From: Spirochaetaceae bacterium
Lineage (GTDB): Bacteria > Spirochaetota > Spirochaetia > DSM-27196 > SKKC01
DNA length: 44,161 nucleotides
Assembly (NCBI GenBank): GCA_007128315.1
Contig: SKXQ01000057.1
Coordinates: forward strand, 1-44,161
Direction of reading: 5' to 3'
Part shown: positions 1-7,028 of the stretch, piece by piece
Layout of the letters: every line of letters starts with the position of its first letter
How positions within the stretch are numbered: position 1 is the first letter of the stretch
Notes under the pieces: generated by a model
Databases searched by the model: none
What the model saw: the letters and a program-made list of their open reading frames with translations, nothing else
What the model was told of the DNA's origin: nothing
Made by a program: the position numbers and the translations under genes

Positions 1-580
1 ACGGCTGCGTCGGATCCCGGTCCTCGCAGAGAAAACGGGTTGCCTCTTGAGCAAGCCAGTTGTTCTGGTGAAACCGGTCTTCAAGCGGCCACGCCGACAC
101 GAGCCTGCTGTTTGAACCGATGCCGTGAAAGTGAGGATCTTCCTGCACCCCCTGCTCGCGAAGCCAGCGAACGTAGTCGTTCCGGGTCTGAACCGGTGAA
201 TCAGGCCGATAGTTCGACGTCTCGCTTAAGACCATGTTGTCGTAGCCGTAGCGCTTACCCATGGGGTGCATGTGCAGCTTCCCGACAAGTTGCGTCTGAT
301 ATCCGGCGTCTCCGAGAATCGCCGGTAACGTGAACGGAGGGTCCCACTCAAGCCCGTCCTGATACCACCGTAGGCCGTGTGTGAACGGATGTTGCCCACT
401 TAAAAGCGTCCGCCGGGCAGGTATGCACACCGGGCAGGTCGAGTAGCTGCGAGTAAAGTTAACTCCACGCGCGGCAAGGGCGTCCAGGTTCGGAGTTTCA
501 AGGCACGGATTACCGTTTATGCCAAGCGCATCGAAGCGCTGCTGATCGGTGGTAATGAGCAGAATATGTGGGCGGTTCAT
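1..580 (-). CDS. Sulfatase (alkaline-phosphatase superfamily), N-terminal part, runs off the window
   Basis: Reading from ATG at 580 to the window edge gives 193 open codons starting MNRPHILLITTDQQRFDALG. This is the metal-binding N-terminus typical of type I sulfatases. Residues 49-56 read CPVCIPAR, so Cys52 sits in the C-x-P-x-R motif whose Cys (or Ser) is oxidised to formylglycine by a maturase. The following RTLLSGQHPFTHGL also fits. Such enzymes hydrolyse sulfate esters of polysaccharides or small molecules. No signal peptide is visible, so this form looks cytoplasmic. There is no Shine-Dalgarno sequence, and a perfect TATAAT lies 8 nt before the ATG, so the mRNA may be leaderless. The substrate cannot be read from this part; the C-terminal half and the maturase are outside the window. 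The family call is firm. Confidence 0.9.
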   Translation of the reverse strand, partial: MNRPHILLITTDQQRFDALGINGNPCLETPNLDALAARGVNFTRSYSTCPVCIPARRTLLSGQHPFTHGLRWYQDGLEWDPPFTLPAILGDAGYQTQLVGKLHMHPMGKRYGYDNMVLSETSNYRPDSPVQTRNDYVRWLREQGVQEDPHFHGIGSNSRLVSAWPLEDRFHQNNWLAQEATRFLCEDRDPTQP

Positions 581-588
581 GGCCCGGA

Positions 589-594
589 ATTATA
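589..594 (-). promoter_or_regulatory. -10 element for the sulfatase gene
   Basis: Perfect TATAAT on the minus strand, 8 nt before the ATG at 580. No convincing -35 hexamer is seen 16-18 nt upstream. With this spacing transcription would start within about 2 nt of the start codon. Confidence 0.55.
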
Positions 595-621
595 CCTCAT
601 AAGGTCTGAGCGTGCCTGCCG

Positions 622-945
622 TCATGAAAAACGTGGAAACTCGACGACAATTCTCATTCCCCGACTGTTCCCTGCGTCACCGTCAGTAGACTCGATGTTT
701 CCCCTCAGCTGATCGACAAGCGCACGAACCATGGTCCTGCGCTTCGTGTCGAGTCGGCGCATGTCAGTAGAACCTACGGACGGTTCAGGACAATCGACGC
801 GTGCAGGCTTCAGGATTTACGTCCCGGTATCGGCCGTTCTGATCGGCCACAAACACTGCAAGCGGTGCGTTTTCCACGTAGGACCGAAAACGTTTTGCGG
901 TCTCGCGGAGCGTGTCTTTCGTGGACTTGAGTCTCCCTCGGGTTC
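622..945 (-). pseudogene. Decayed PAS-domain sensor histidine kinase (both ends kept, middle deleted)
   Basis: No intact gene lies between 581 and 1142. On the minus strand, about 790-930 translates to the start of a PAS domain (FRSYVENAPLAVFVADQNG, then RYRDVNPEACTRR), after which a stop appears. In another frame, about 624-731 encodes a typical kinase C-terminus (MVRALVDQLRGNIESTDG, then a GMRIVVEFPR strand) ending at the stop at 622-624. This resembles the last beta-strands of an HATPase_c domain. The phosphoacceptor His, the N-box and the glycine-rich boxes between them are missing. I read this as a PAS-kinase gene with a large internal deletion plus frame loss. A plus-strand reading frame at 731-1021 over the same DNA has no family resemblance and is disregarded. 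Confidence 0.7.
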
Positions 946-1065
946 ACACGAAAAGAAGCACACGCGTGCCTATGATTACAACCGGGTAGCTGTAAGCCTC
1001 AACGTCACGTACTTCCTATGACAAATGAACTGGAAGTCTGATCGATAGGGTACGTACTGTTTCTT

Positions 1066-1091
1066 GTGGAAAATACCGGTATCGTTTCCAC
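1066..1091. repeat. 26-bp imperfect palindrome
   Basis: Arms GTGGAAA and TTTCCAC flank the central palindrome ATACCGGTAT. It directly abuts the hairpin at 1090-1119. It could be a protein-binding site or part of a compound terminator. No partner is known. Confidence 0.4.
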
Positions 1092-1119
1092 AGCAGCGCG
1101 TTCAGAATCGCGCTGCTGT
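1090..1119. terminator. Strong hairpin, possible terminator downstream of the FMN-binding gene
   Basis: ACAGCAGCGCG, an 8-nt loop TTCAGAAT, then CGCGCTGCTGT: a perfect 11-bp GC-rich stem about 24 nt beyond the stop of the minus-strand gene ending at 1143. There is no clear U-tract on the minus strand, so termination may be weak or may need a factor. Confidence 0.45.
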
Positions 1120-1142
1120 TCGTCCTAATATTCTTGTACTAC

Positions 1143-1658
1143 TTACTCGCGATATCGGCCGCGGTTAAATGCGTCGCGGACTGCCGAGCCGAGCTTTCCC
1201 GAGCGAATGGTGGCAGCGCTGAAACCGTCGACATCCTGTGTCGTTATCGCTTCGAGCGCTGGCCCTGATGGTGACCCTTCCATATAAATGGTGCGTTCGA
1301 CTATTTCCTCAACACCGCGAGCGCCGATCAAGAACTCGAGAGATTCCACGTGCTGGTCGAAAATGCCGGCGTAGGGGTTTTCGTCGGCGGACCGATAGTC
1401 CGCGCCACGATAGTACGCCCAGCGGAGACTCACCGCAACGATCTCCTCATTCTCAATCGTTAGCTGAACGCTTACGTTATGCTCGCGATCGTCGAAATGA
1501 CCGCGATAGTCACCGTCGCGGAGATCCCAGACCGGCCACACTGCGTTCGCGGCAACCGGGTCGCTGTTGCCATTACACGCAACTATGGCTATAACTGCCA
1601 CGAGTACGGCAATAAAAATAACGAGGCGGTATAAACTTCCAGATGTTCGCTTACTTAT
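1143..1658 (-). CDS. FMN-binding-domain lipoprotein with apparent AUA start
   Basis: The protein carries an FMN_bind-type domain: DGDYRG near the start of the mature part and DVDGFSAATIRS near the C-terminus. The latter corresponds to the D-x-x-SGAT-[ST] segment that takes covalent FMN in RnfG/NqrC-type proteins (here SAATIR). Upstream lies a full lipoprotein signal, ISKRTSGSLYRLVIFIAVLV followed by AVIAIVAC, with a lipobox Cys. The only ATG/GTG/TTG-class start is GTG at 1601, which lies inside the hydrophobic segment, lacks a Shine-Dalgarno and would lose the basic N-region. A strong GAAGGAGGA (1662-1670) stands 3-4 nt before the in-frame ATA at 1656-1658. I therefore annotate 1658 as the start, giving 171 residues. 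It probably acts as a membrane-anchored extracytoplasmic flavoprotein. Alternatively the original ATG has mutated and expression is reduced. Confidence 0.7.
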   Translation of the reverse strand: MSKRTSGSLYRLVIFIAVLVAVIAIVACNGNSDPVAANAVWPVWDLRDGDYRGHFDDREHNVSVQLTIENEEIVAVSLRWAYYRGADYRSADENPYAGIFDQHVESLEFLIGARGVEEIVERTIYMEGSPSGPALEAITTQDVDGFSAATIRSGKLGSAVRDAFNRGRYRE

Positions 1659-1807
1659 AAATCCTCCTTCAAGCGAATGGGCCGAAGAGCACTACACGAC
1701 TGCAGCACACTACAAGACTAAGGTAAGCGGGTTTTGCTCGCGGCCCAAGTGCTGAACTCGTCTCGGCAGGGTCAGAAAATCGGATATTTTTAGCGAAAAT
1801 GTGCCAT

Positions 1808-2599
1808 TTAGCTGAGCAGCACCCGCTGAGCCTCCGCAGCCGCAAATGCACTTATGTGCTGTAGTAGTTTGACCGAACCGACGAGGGCGAGTTCCTGCTC
1901 TTCGGCGACGTGGAGGAGGAACTCGACATGCGGGACAAGGTCCGGATATGACATCATTATGAACCACGCCATATCTGGCCGACTGGTCGCCCAGTCTTCG
2001 GTTTCAGCGGCAATGACACACATGAGCGTGCGCAGGATCTTTCGGGCTATCGCCCCGCCGATCCGTCGTCGGTCGTACTCGTCGTGGGTCTGATCGAGGC
2101 GATCCCAGAGACTCGAGAGCACCTGTGGAGCATGGCCGTTCAGCGCTGTGCAGACCTCCTGCGACAGAGGGACGCGAGGCAGTTCAGGAGAAAGGTCGTC
2201 GCCCGCGATGCAGACGCAGAGGTGCTTTATAAATACCTTGTATCCGAGTGATTCGGTACTCGTGAGTACCTGATCGAGCCACGTTATGGCAATCTCGACG
2301 CTTCGAACGACTTTCGGATGGCGCTTCTCGAGTCGGCGTGCAGCATCGTCTATGGTTCGGCTGAGCGAACTGTCCGGCTCGGAAAGCAGTACAAGCAGCA
2401 GATCCAGGTCTGAGCGACCTGCCACCGCTCGCCCGGTGCCGACGCTTCCGTAGAGGTATAGCCCCGAGAGCTGCGGGCCAACGCTTTGTTGTATCTGATA
2501 AATTGAGTCCTGAACGAGTGGCAAAAACGGAGAGGCGATGTACTCACGTCTGACTTCGTTTCGAATATACCCGAAGTCGTCGACCATCGATCGAACCAC
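1808..2599 (-). CDS. Nucleotidyltransferase-fold protein (aminoglycoside adenylyltransferase-like)
   Basis: 263 residues. Residues about 46-69 read LYLYGSVGTGRAVAGRSDLD, the GS-x(n)-DxD signature of the polymerase-beta-type nucleotidyltransferase fold (NTP_transf_2), where the Asp pair binds Mg-NTP. A following beta-strand, VRSVEIAITW, may supply the third acidic residue (Glu rather than Asp). The C-terminal half is helical, as in ANT(3'')/(4') enzymes and related uncharacterised proteins. The likely start is GTG at 2599 behind GAGG; ATG at 2587 is an alternative without a Shine-Dalgarno. The substrate is unknown: it could modify a small molecule or, as in MNT-type antitoxins, a protein. No toxin partner is adjacent. 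The gene stands alone between decayed loci. Confidence 0.7.
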   Translation of the reverse strand: MVRSMVDDFGYIRNEVRREYIASPFLPLVQDSIYQIQQSVGPQLSGLYLYGSVGTGRAVAGRSDLDLLLVLLSEPDSSLSRTIDDAARRLEKRHPKVVRSVEIAITWLDQVLTSTESLGYKVFIKHLCVCIAGDDLSPELPRVPLSQEVCTALNGHAPQVLSSLWDRLDQTHDEYDRRRIGGAIARKILRTLMCVIAAETEDWATSRPDMAWFIMMSYPDLVPHVEFLLHVAEEQELALVGSVKLLQHISAFAAAEAQRVLLS

Positions 2600-2659
2600 A
2601 CGATACCTCTACGAAATGATAGGGTAACGAATCCTCGCGCGCAAGTGAGAGGCAGTCGT

Positions 2660-3184
2660 TCAGAGTCCTGGAGTCGCTATCGTCATGCGGCCGATACGCG
2701 GTGCCCACGACCGCTTTGCCTCTCCGGCTGACACGGTGGTGTCGGTTCCGTCTACATGTACAATCGTCCCAGGCAGGTGATCCACCACGAAGCTCGGTAT
2801 CGCTGATGTGTCCTCTGCTGTTTCGACTCTCGTTACGTCCTCGATCACGACATTCGCGCATCGGGTCTCCAGACGAAGGAGTGGAACGGGGTCATGCGTC
2901 GGAGCCTGACCCGGTATTGTTTCGAGCGCAGCGTTTACGCGGAGCGACCGGATCGTAATGTTTCGCAGGGTACCGATTCCGTCGGGGAAGGGTGGGGCAT
3001 CCGGGTCAAACAACTGTACCCGGCAGCCACGACAGCCGTCGCAGTTAATGACGGTATGTCTTGTGGTGCCTTCAATGTCCTTTATATATATGTCTTCTAT
3101 GGGCGAATGCACGCTCAACAGGCGTACAAAGCAATGTACGCCAGTGGCTCGAAGCTTCTCTATGCGGACACGCGGTGCGGCCAT
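2660..3184 (-). pseudogene. C-terminal fragment of a right-handed beta-helix glycosidase/lyase-like protein
   Basis: 174 codons from ATG at 3184 show the ladder-like strand pattern of pectin-lyase-fold proteins: [47 protein letters not shown] and NVVIEDVTRVE. The segment is far shorter than polygalacturonase-type enzymes and has no signal peptide or catalytic Asp cluster. It begins abruptly next to a piece of ABC permease in the opposite orientation (3201-3341). The reading frame continues upstream to 3274, but that part is only the antisense of the permease piece. I read it as the 3' end of a gene cut by a rearrangement. The beta-helix assignment is by sequence pattern; the substrate is unknown. 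Confidence 0.55.
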
Positions 3185-3200
3185 GATTGAGGCGGGTAAG

Positions 3201-3341
3201 GTATTTATCATGAAGCAGTTCTTCGAAACGATTTCGCCGGACGTCGAGGAAGCAGCGCTTATCGACGGAGCCAACCAGTGGCAACGCTACTCGCGTGTTG
3301 TGCTACCGATGGCACGTCCGGCACTTGCCACAGCAGTATAG
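3201..3341 (+). pseudogene. Fragment of a CUT1-type sugar ABC transporter permease (MalG-like)
   Basis: The plus strand encodes [20 protein letters not shown] followed by [20 protein letters not shown] and ALATAV, then TAG. This is the EAA loop (EAA---IDGA---------LP) that contacts the ATPase in carbohydrate ABC importers of the MalG group. Only about 47 of the usual ~270-300 residues remain, with no start signal and no ATPase or binding-protein gene nearby. The fragment must be a relic. Together with the beta-helix fragment and the sulfatase it hints at a lost polysaccharide or oligosaccharide uptake locus. Confidence 0.8.
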
Positions 3342-3353
3342 TCAGACTACCAT

Positions 3354-4547
3354 ATGGTCCAGAGTAAACCCATGTCCCGGCACATCGTGTTGGTATACGC
3401 CGTTCTTATCGGTGGTTCGACGCTACTTTGGAGCGGTGACTATAACGAATCAGCAACTCTGCAACACGTACTGTCCGAAACCTTTGACCGCCTCTATTCA
3501 GCACGCGGTCATGACGACGTTTCAGCAGTCCTGACCGACGTAGCCCTTGCTGTGCAGCGCTTCGAACCCGGACCGAGCGGATCAAGCGGTGATCGGAGTC
3601 AGGCGCAGAACCCTGTGCTGTTTTCTCTCGCTGGCTTTCGTGATGCATATATAGATCAGCTCTACTCGGCTGTCGGCCAGGCGAACCAGGCACTGCGTTC
3701 CGGCGACCGCAATCGTTTTCTGACCAAAGCAGATCTGGTCCAGCAGCGCACGGCTGTCCTGAGACAGATTCACGAGATCCTGCCACCAGATGACCGCGTG
3801 GCTGTAACCCGGATTGATCGGGTGCTGTCCTTACACGATACGATCAATGCGATTGAACATAGCCTTATCACTTTCGAGCGATCAATCGAAGATCGTGCGA
3901 GTGGCTCGGTTGTGCAACAGCAACTTCGTACCGTGCAAGCCCTGATCGATACCCTGTACGAGCAACATCCTGAACTGAGAGGTCTGTATGATGTTGATGT
4001 CCAGGACGCGATAACCGAGGTGGGGCGGCTTGTGTCTGGGTGGGGCGGCTTCGCCCTCGGGTTCGGGTATGGAACCGATTTTGTCGGTCCTGGTGTGTCT
4101 CTGGAGGTCATTAACTTCCTGATTCCCGAGCGTATGACACCGGACCGTCATGCGCGTTCTGCACGCATGGTGGATGTCTGGCTCAGCGCCGGCCGAAATT
4201 CTGGAATTGGTGGAATGCGGACCGGGTTTGGCTACTCCTGGCGAGTATCAGAACAGCAAGAATATCCTCGGGGTCACTATCTCGGGTATCATGTTTCGTT
4301 CGGACACCTGGGTCATGGTGGTCGATCATTGTACTGGCCGGAGCATGACGACGCTTCTATCGATGATCGGTTCAGAGGTCCCCAGTTCGGCTTGAGCTAT
4401 ACGTACGCGGTTGGCTTCCGTGTTAACAGCTTCGTGCGAGTGGGGGGAGCTTATGTTGTGAGCGACGCGAATGAGAATCGGATTGATTCAGGCGCTTTTG
4501 TAGTAACGCTGAGCGGAGGCTTCCGTTTCATTTTTTCTGAACTGTGA
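3354..4547 (+). CDS. Exported protein with barrel-like C-terminal half, first of a three-gene operon
   Basis: 397 residues from ATG 3354; ATG 3372 is an alternative that begins directly with the signal peptide (MSRHIVLVYAVLIGGSTLLW). Residues about 30-220 are predicted helical and polar. From about residue 225 the chain alternates aromatic/glycine strands (GWGGFALGFGYGTDFVGPGV, FGYSWRVSE, GLSYTYAVGFRV, GGFRFIFSEL), ending near an aromatic residue like outer-membrane beta-barrels. I do not recognise the family. The gene is followed at 27 nt by a second protein of similar design and then a third, so they probably act together at the outer membrane. A TATAGT at 3337-3342, inside the permease relic, may be its -10 element. 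Confidence 0.7.
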   Translation: MVQSKPMSRHIVLVYAVLIGGSTLLWSGDYNESATLQHVLSETFDRLYSARGHDDVSAVLTDVALAVQRFEPGPSGSSGDRSQAQNPVLFSLAGFRDAYIDQLYSAVGQANQALRSGDRNRFLTKADLVQQRTAVLRQIHEILPPDDRVAVTRIDRVLSLHDTINAIEHSLITFERSIEDRASGSVVQQQLRTVQALIDTLYEQHPELRGLYDVDVQDAITEVGRLVSGWGGFALGFGYGTDFVGPGVSLEVINFLIPERMTPDRHARSARMVDVWLSAGRNSGIGGMRTGFGYSWRVSEQQEYPRGHYLGYHVSFGHLGHGGRSLYWPEHDDASIDDRFRGPQFGLSYTYAVGFRVNSFVRVGGAYVVSDANENRIDSGAFVVTLSGGFRFIFSEL

Positions 4548-4574
4548 GTCAGGAGTTAGTAGGGGTGCTCGTGT

Positions 4575-5789
4575 ATGGGTAAATCGAAGCTGCTGCGGGT
4601 ATTCTTCCTGGTTCATTTTACGGTGTTCATGGGCGTGCCTCTGCTGTGTTCCGACGAACCATTACCAGCTGCAATTCGCCTGGTTGGGGACTCCCCGATT
4701 ACGTTTACCGATTTTGACGTCTATATAGACGGTCAAACCGTCGATGTAGACGTGAGTACCGGGGTTGTGTCGAGGCTGTCCTCTGGCGTCCGTTACCTGG
4801 AGATTCGTCAGCACCGTTTCGACGAGCAAACAACCCTTTTTCAACGCGCGGTCTATCTGGAATCGGGTACGGTACAGACGGTGCACGTTCGCATGCCGGT
4901 ACTTGGGGCACGTGAATGGGAGCTCTTGAACACGTGGGTCGAACGTGTCGATGAGGCAATCATGAGCGACTCACTGGAGAAACAACGGCAGATAGACGAA
5001 GCAGTTGCTGTAGCCGTTGCACAGGCAGATCGTTCGAGCGCATCTGCGGCTGCATCACGCGCACGGTCTGGAGTAACTTACTTTCCGGTCCAGTCCATTC
5101 GCGCGGTAAGGGATTTCGCCGAACTTCTCCTTACGGTGGAACAGGTTAGTCCGCAGGCAGTTGAGTACTACGAGTGGTACCTCGCCGAGCGAATGGTGTA
5201 TCTGTACCAGGGATTCGATCCTGACCCGGACCCTGCCGAAATGCGTTTTATCTCCCTAAGTATTTTTACCGGTTACGGGCATATGTACTCGGGCCTGGGT
5301 GGTGGATTAGGCCTGACGTGGAACATTCCGCTGTCGAGCAATCGACATTTCCTCATGGACTGGTACTACGGGCAAGGTGGAATCGATGGCCTGCAGTCGG
5401 GGGCATTTGGCGCACGTCTTGGCGTACAGGTGTTTAATACCCCTGCACAGACCGGTCCGTACGTTGGACTCGGCTTCGCTGCAGCAGGTATCGGTACGAA
5501 CAGGGAGTTGAGTTTTCGGCGCCGGTTTTCCGAAGCAGTCGAGGCAGGAGAGATGTCCGCGTTCTCGGAGGCCCGACACATTCCTGGACTGGGATTTATC
5601 GTGTTTCTGGACTACATGTTGTCCGGCGGCGTCCGCTTTACGTCCGACGTTGGTATCCTGGCAGCGTCGCTGGGCGATTCTGACGCACGACAGTGGCCTG
5701 TCCGCGATTTCCTGCCGAATAACGAAAGCATCGGTGTACTTTCGGCCAGTTTTGGATTGGCGTTCAGCCTTGTTGAGTGGTTTCGATAG
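4575..5789 (+). CDS. Exported protein: PEGA-like N-terminal domain plus predicted outer-membrane barrel
   Basis: 404 residues with a signal peptide (MGKSKLLRVFFLVHFTVFMG...LLCSDE). Residues about 45-110 (FDVYIDGQTVDVDVSTG, SGVRYLEIRQHRFDEQTTL, VYLESGTVQTVHVRM) have the short-strand pattern of PEGA domains, which are found in surface proteins. A helical stretch, residues about 115-160, is rich in Ala, Glu and Gln and may form a coiled coil. From about residue 225 there are amphipathic strands (ISLSIFTGYGHMYSGLGGGL, FGARLGVQVF, GPYVGLGFAAAG), ending FGLAFSLVEWFR, which suits an outer-membrane barrel end. AGGGG lies 9 nt before ATG. It is the second gene of the operon. No defined function is known. 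Confidence 0.7.
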   Translation: MGKSKLLRVFFLVHFTVFMGVPLLCSDEPLPAAIRLVGDSPITFTDFDVYIDGQTVDVDVSTGVVSRLSSGVRYLEIRQHRFDEQTTLFQRAVYLESGTVQTVHVRMPVLGAREWELLNTWVERVDEAIMSDSLEKQRQIDEAVAVAVAQADRSSASAAASRARSGVTYFPVQSIRAVRDFAELLLTVEQVSPQAVEYYEWYLAERMVYLYQGFDPDPDPAEMRFISLSIFTGYGHMYSGLGGGLGLTWNIPLSSNRHFLMDWYYGQGGIDGLQSGAFGARLGVQVFNTPAQTGPYVGLGFAAAGIGTNRELSFRRRFSEAVEAGEMSAFSEARHIPGLGFIVFLDYMLSGGVRFTSDVGILAASLGDSDARQWPVRDFLPNNESIGVLSASFGLAFSLVEWFR

Positions 5790-5801
5790 GAAGGGGGCGA
5801 G

Positions 5802-7028
5802 ATGGCAATGAAGGTAAAAATCGTTCTGTCCTGCATATGTTTCGTGCTCCTCGGAGCCGGGCCGCACTACGCGTTCGGAATAGACCGATTCTTACCGCCG
5901 CTTGACGGACAAACGCAGGAAGGCGCCGAGCTCCATGCTGCCGTTGGTCTGAGCGCATTAGGCTGGCTCGACGAGCATCGCAGGCAGGTGGATGTAATAA
6001 TGGATCGTCAGCGACGGTACATTCTGGAGCAGAACCCGTCGGTGCAGTCAGTTGATGATTTGTATGACCTGTACGATTACAGGGCATTCTCGGGTCGGTC
6101 GTCGTTGACGGTCGAAGATCGTGCAGAGGCCATGTCGCGGTATCTTCGAGACGCAGAGATGCGTTTCGCAGCACGCGACCTACGCACTCAAGGAGTGGAT
6201 TCCTCCGATATCCTTATCACAGACACGTTCGCGTTCATACACGGATACGATGGTGGAGCCGGTCGTACGTTCGGCGGAACAGTCAGCAGTTCACTTGACA
6301 TGTGGTCCGTTAATGGACGGGAATCGGTCGCAGCCGGGTTTTTTCTGCTTTTGAACGCGTACGGTGAGCGTAGTCTTATGCGTCTTTCGCTCGGTAATGA
6401 GCGCGGACGGTTCGAGCTCGCCTACGGTATAGAGGAGTTTGGTACATCGGAGTTCGGAGCAATCGTCGCTGCGGGGAGCTGGGTATCGGTAATGTACTCA
6501 GCGTACGGTCTGAGCGGTAACGTGATACTTGGTGGCGGCAGGACCGCTACGGATGAGTTCCGTGTTGATCTGCCTGTCATGAGCCTGTTACGGAGACCGG
6601 ATTTGCACCCCCGGGTGCAAGTGTATTTCGAACGTGTTCCTCCACAACGTCAGAGGATTAACCTTCGTTTCAGTGATATTCAGCCGCATCCCCGAGTCTT
6701 TCTGGATGGCCATGTACGGTTGCAGGTGTCAGACGCGGCTGGGATAGACATGCGAAGTGGTACAGCATACGGTCGGATTGTTTTCGTCCCTCTGCATCGC
6801 GAAACATGGCACCTGCGACTCGGCGGTGGACTATCGTACTCCGGGGATCTCACGGATCGCAGCTACGCCGGCTCCATGGCATTGTGTGAAGTGCGTCTCG
6901 GACCGCTTCACGCACGCGAAGCTCTTTCGTTCGGCGTCGTATACTCGCAGAACTATTTCCCGACGTTCTTCCGGATCCCTGATCCTGATGTCCCGGTTAT
7001 CCAAGTGCGATACGGTTCCTTTCCGTAG
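5802..7028 (+). CDS. Exported protein with predicted beta-strand-rich C-terminal half, third gene of the operon
   Basis: 408 residues with a signal peptide (MAMKVKIVLSCICFVLLGAG...AFG). Residues 30-150 are helical. From about residue 160 there are repeated amphipathic strands (GRTFGGTVSSSLDMW, VAAGFFLLLNAYG, WHLRLGGGLSYSG) that suggest a barrel or beta-sandwich. It starts 12 nt after the previous gene with AGGGGGCGAG before the ATG, so it is co-translated as part of the operon. Its last 76 bp lie antisense to the 3' end of the Lnt-like gene on the minus strand, so each transcript reads through the coding end of the other. I do not recognise the family. Confidence 0.7.
   Translation: MAMKVKIVLSCICFVLLGAGPHYAFGIDRFLPPLDGQTQEGAELHAAVGLSALGWLDEHRRQVDVIMDRQRRYILEQNPSVQSVDDLYDLYDYRAFSGRSSLTVEDRAEAMSRYLRDAEMRFAARDLRTQGVDSSDILITDTFAFIHGYDGGAGRTFGGTVSSSLDMWSVNGRESVAAGFFLLLNAYGERSLMRLSLGNERGRFELAYGIEEFGTSEFGAIVAAGSWVSVMYSAYGLSGNVILGGGRTATDEFRVDLPVMSLLRRPDLHPRVQVYFERVPPQRQRINLRFSDIQPHPRVFLDGHVRLQVSDAAGIDMRSGTAYGRIVFVPLHRETWHLRLGGGLSYSGDLTDRSYAGSMALCEVRLGPLHAREALSFGVVYSQNYFPTFFRIPDPDVPVIQVRYGSFP

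Noticed and set aside
731-1021. Plus-strand open frame of 96 codons
   Set aside because: It covers the PAS-kinase relic in the wrong orientation; the family resemblance is on the minus strand.
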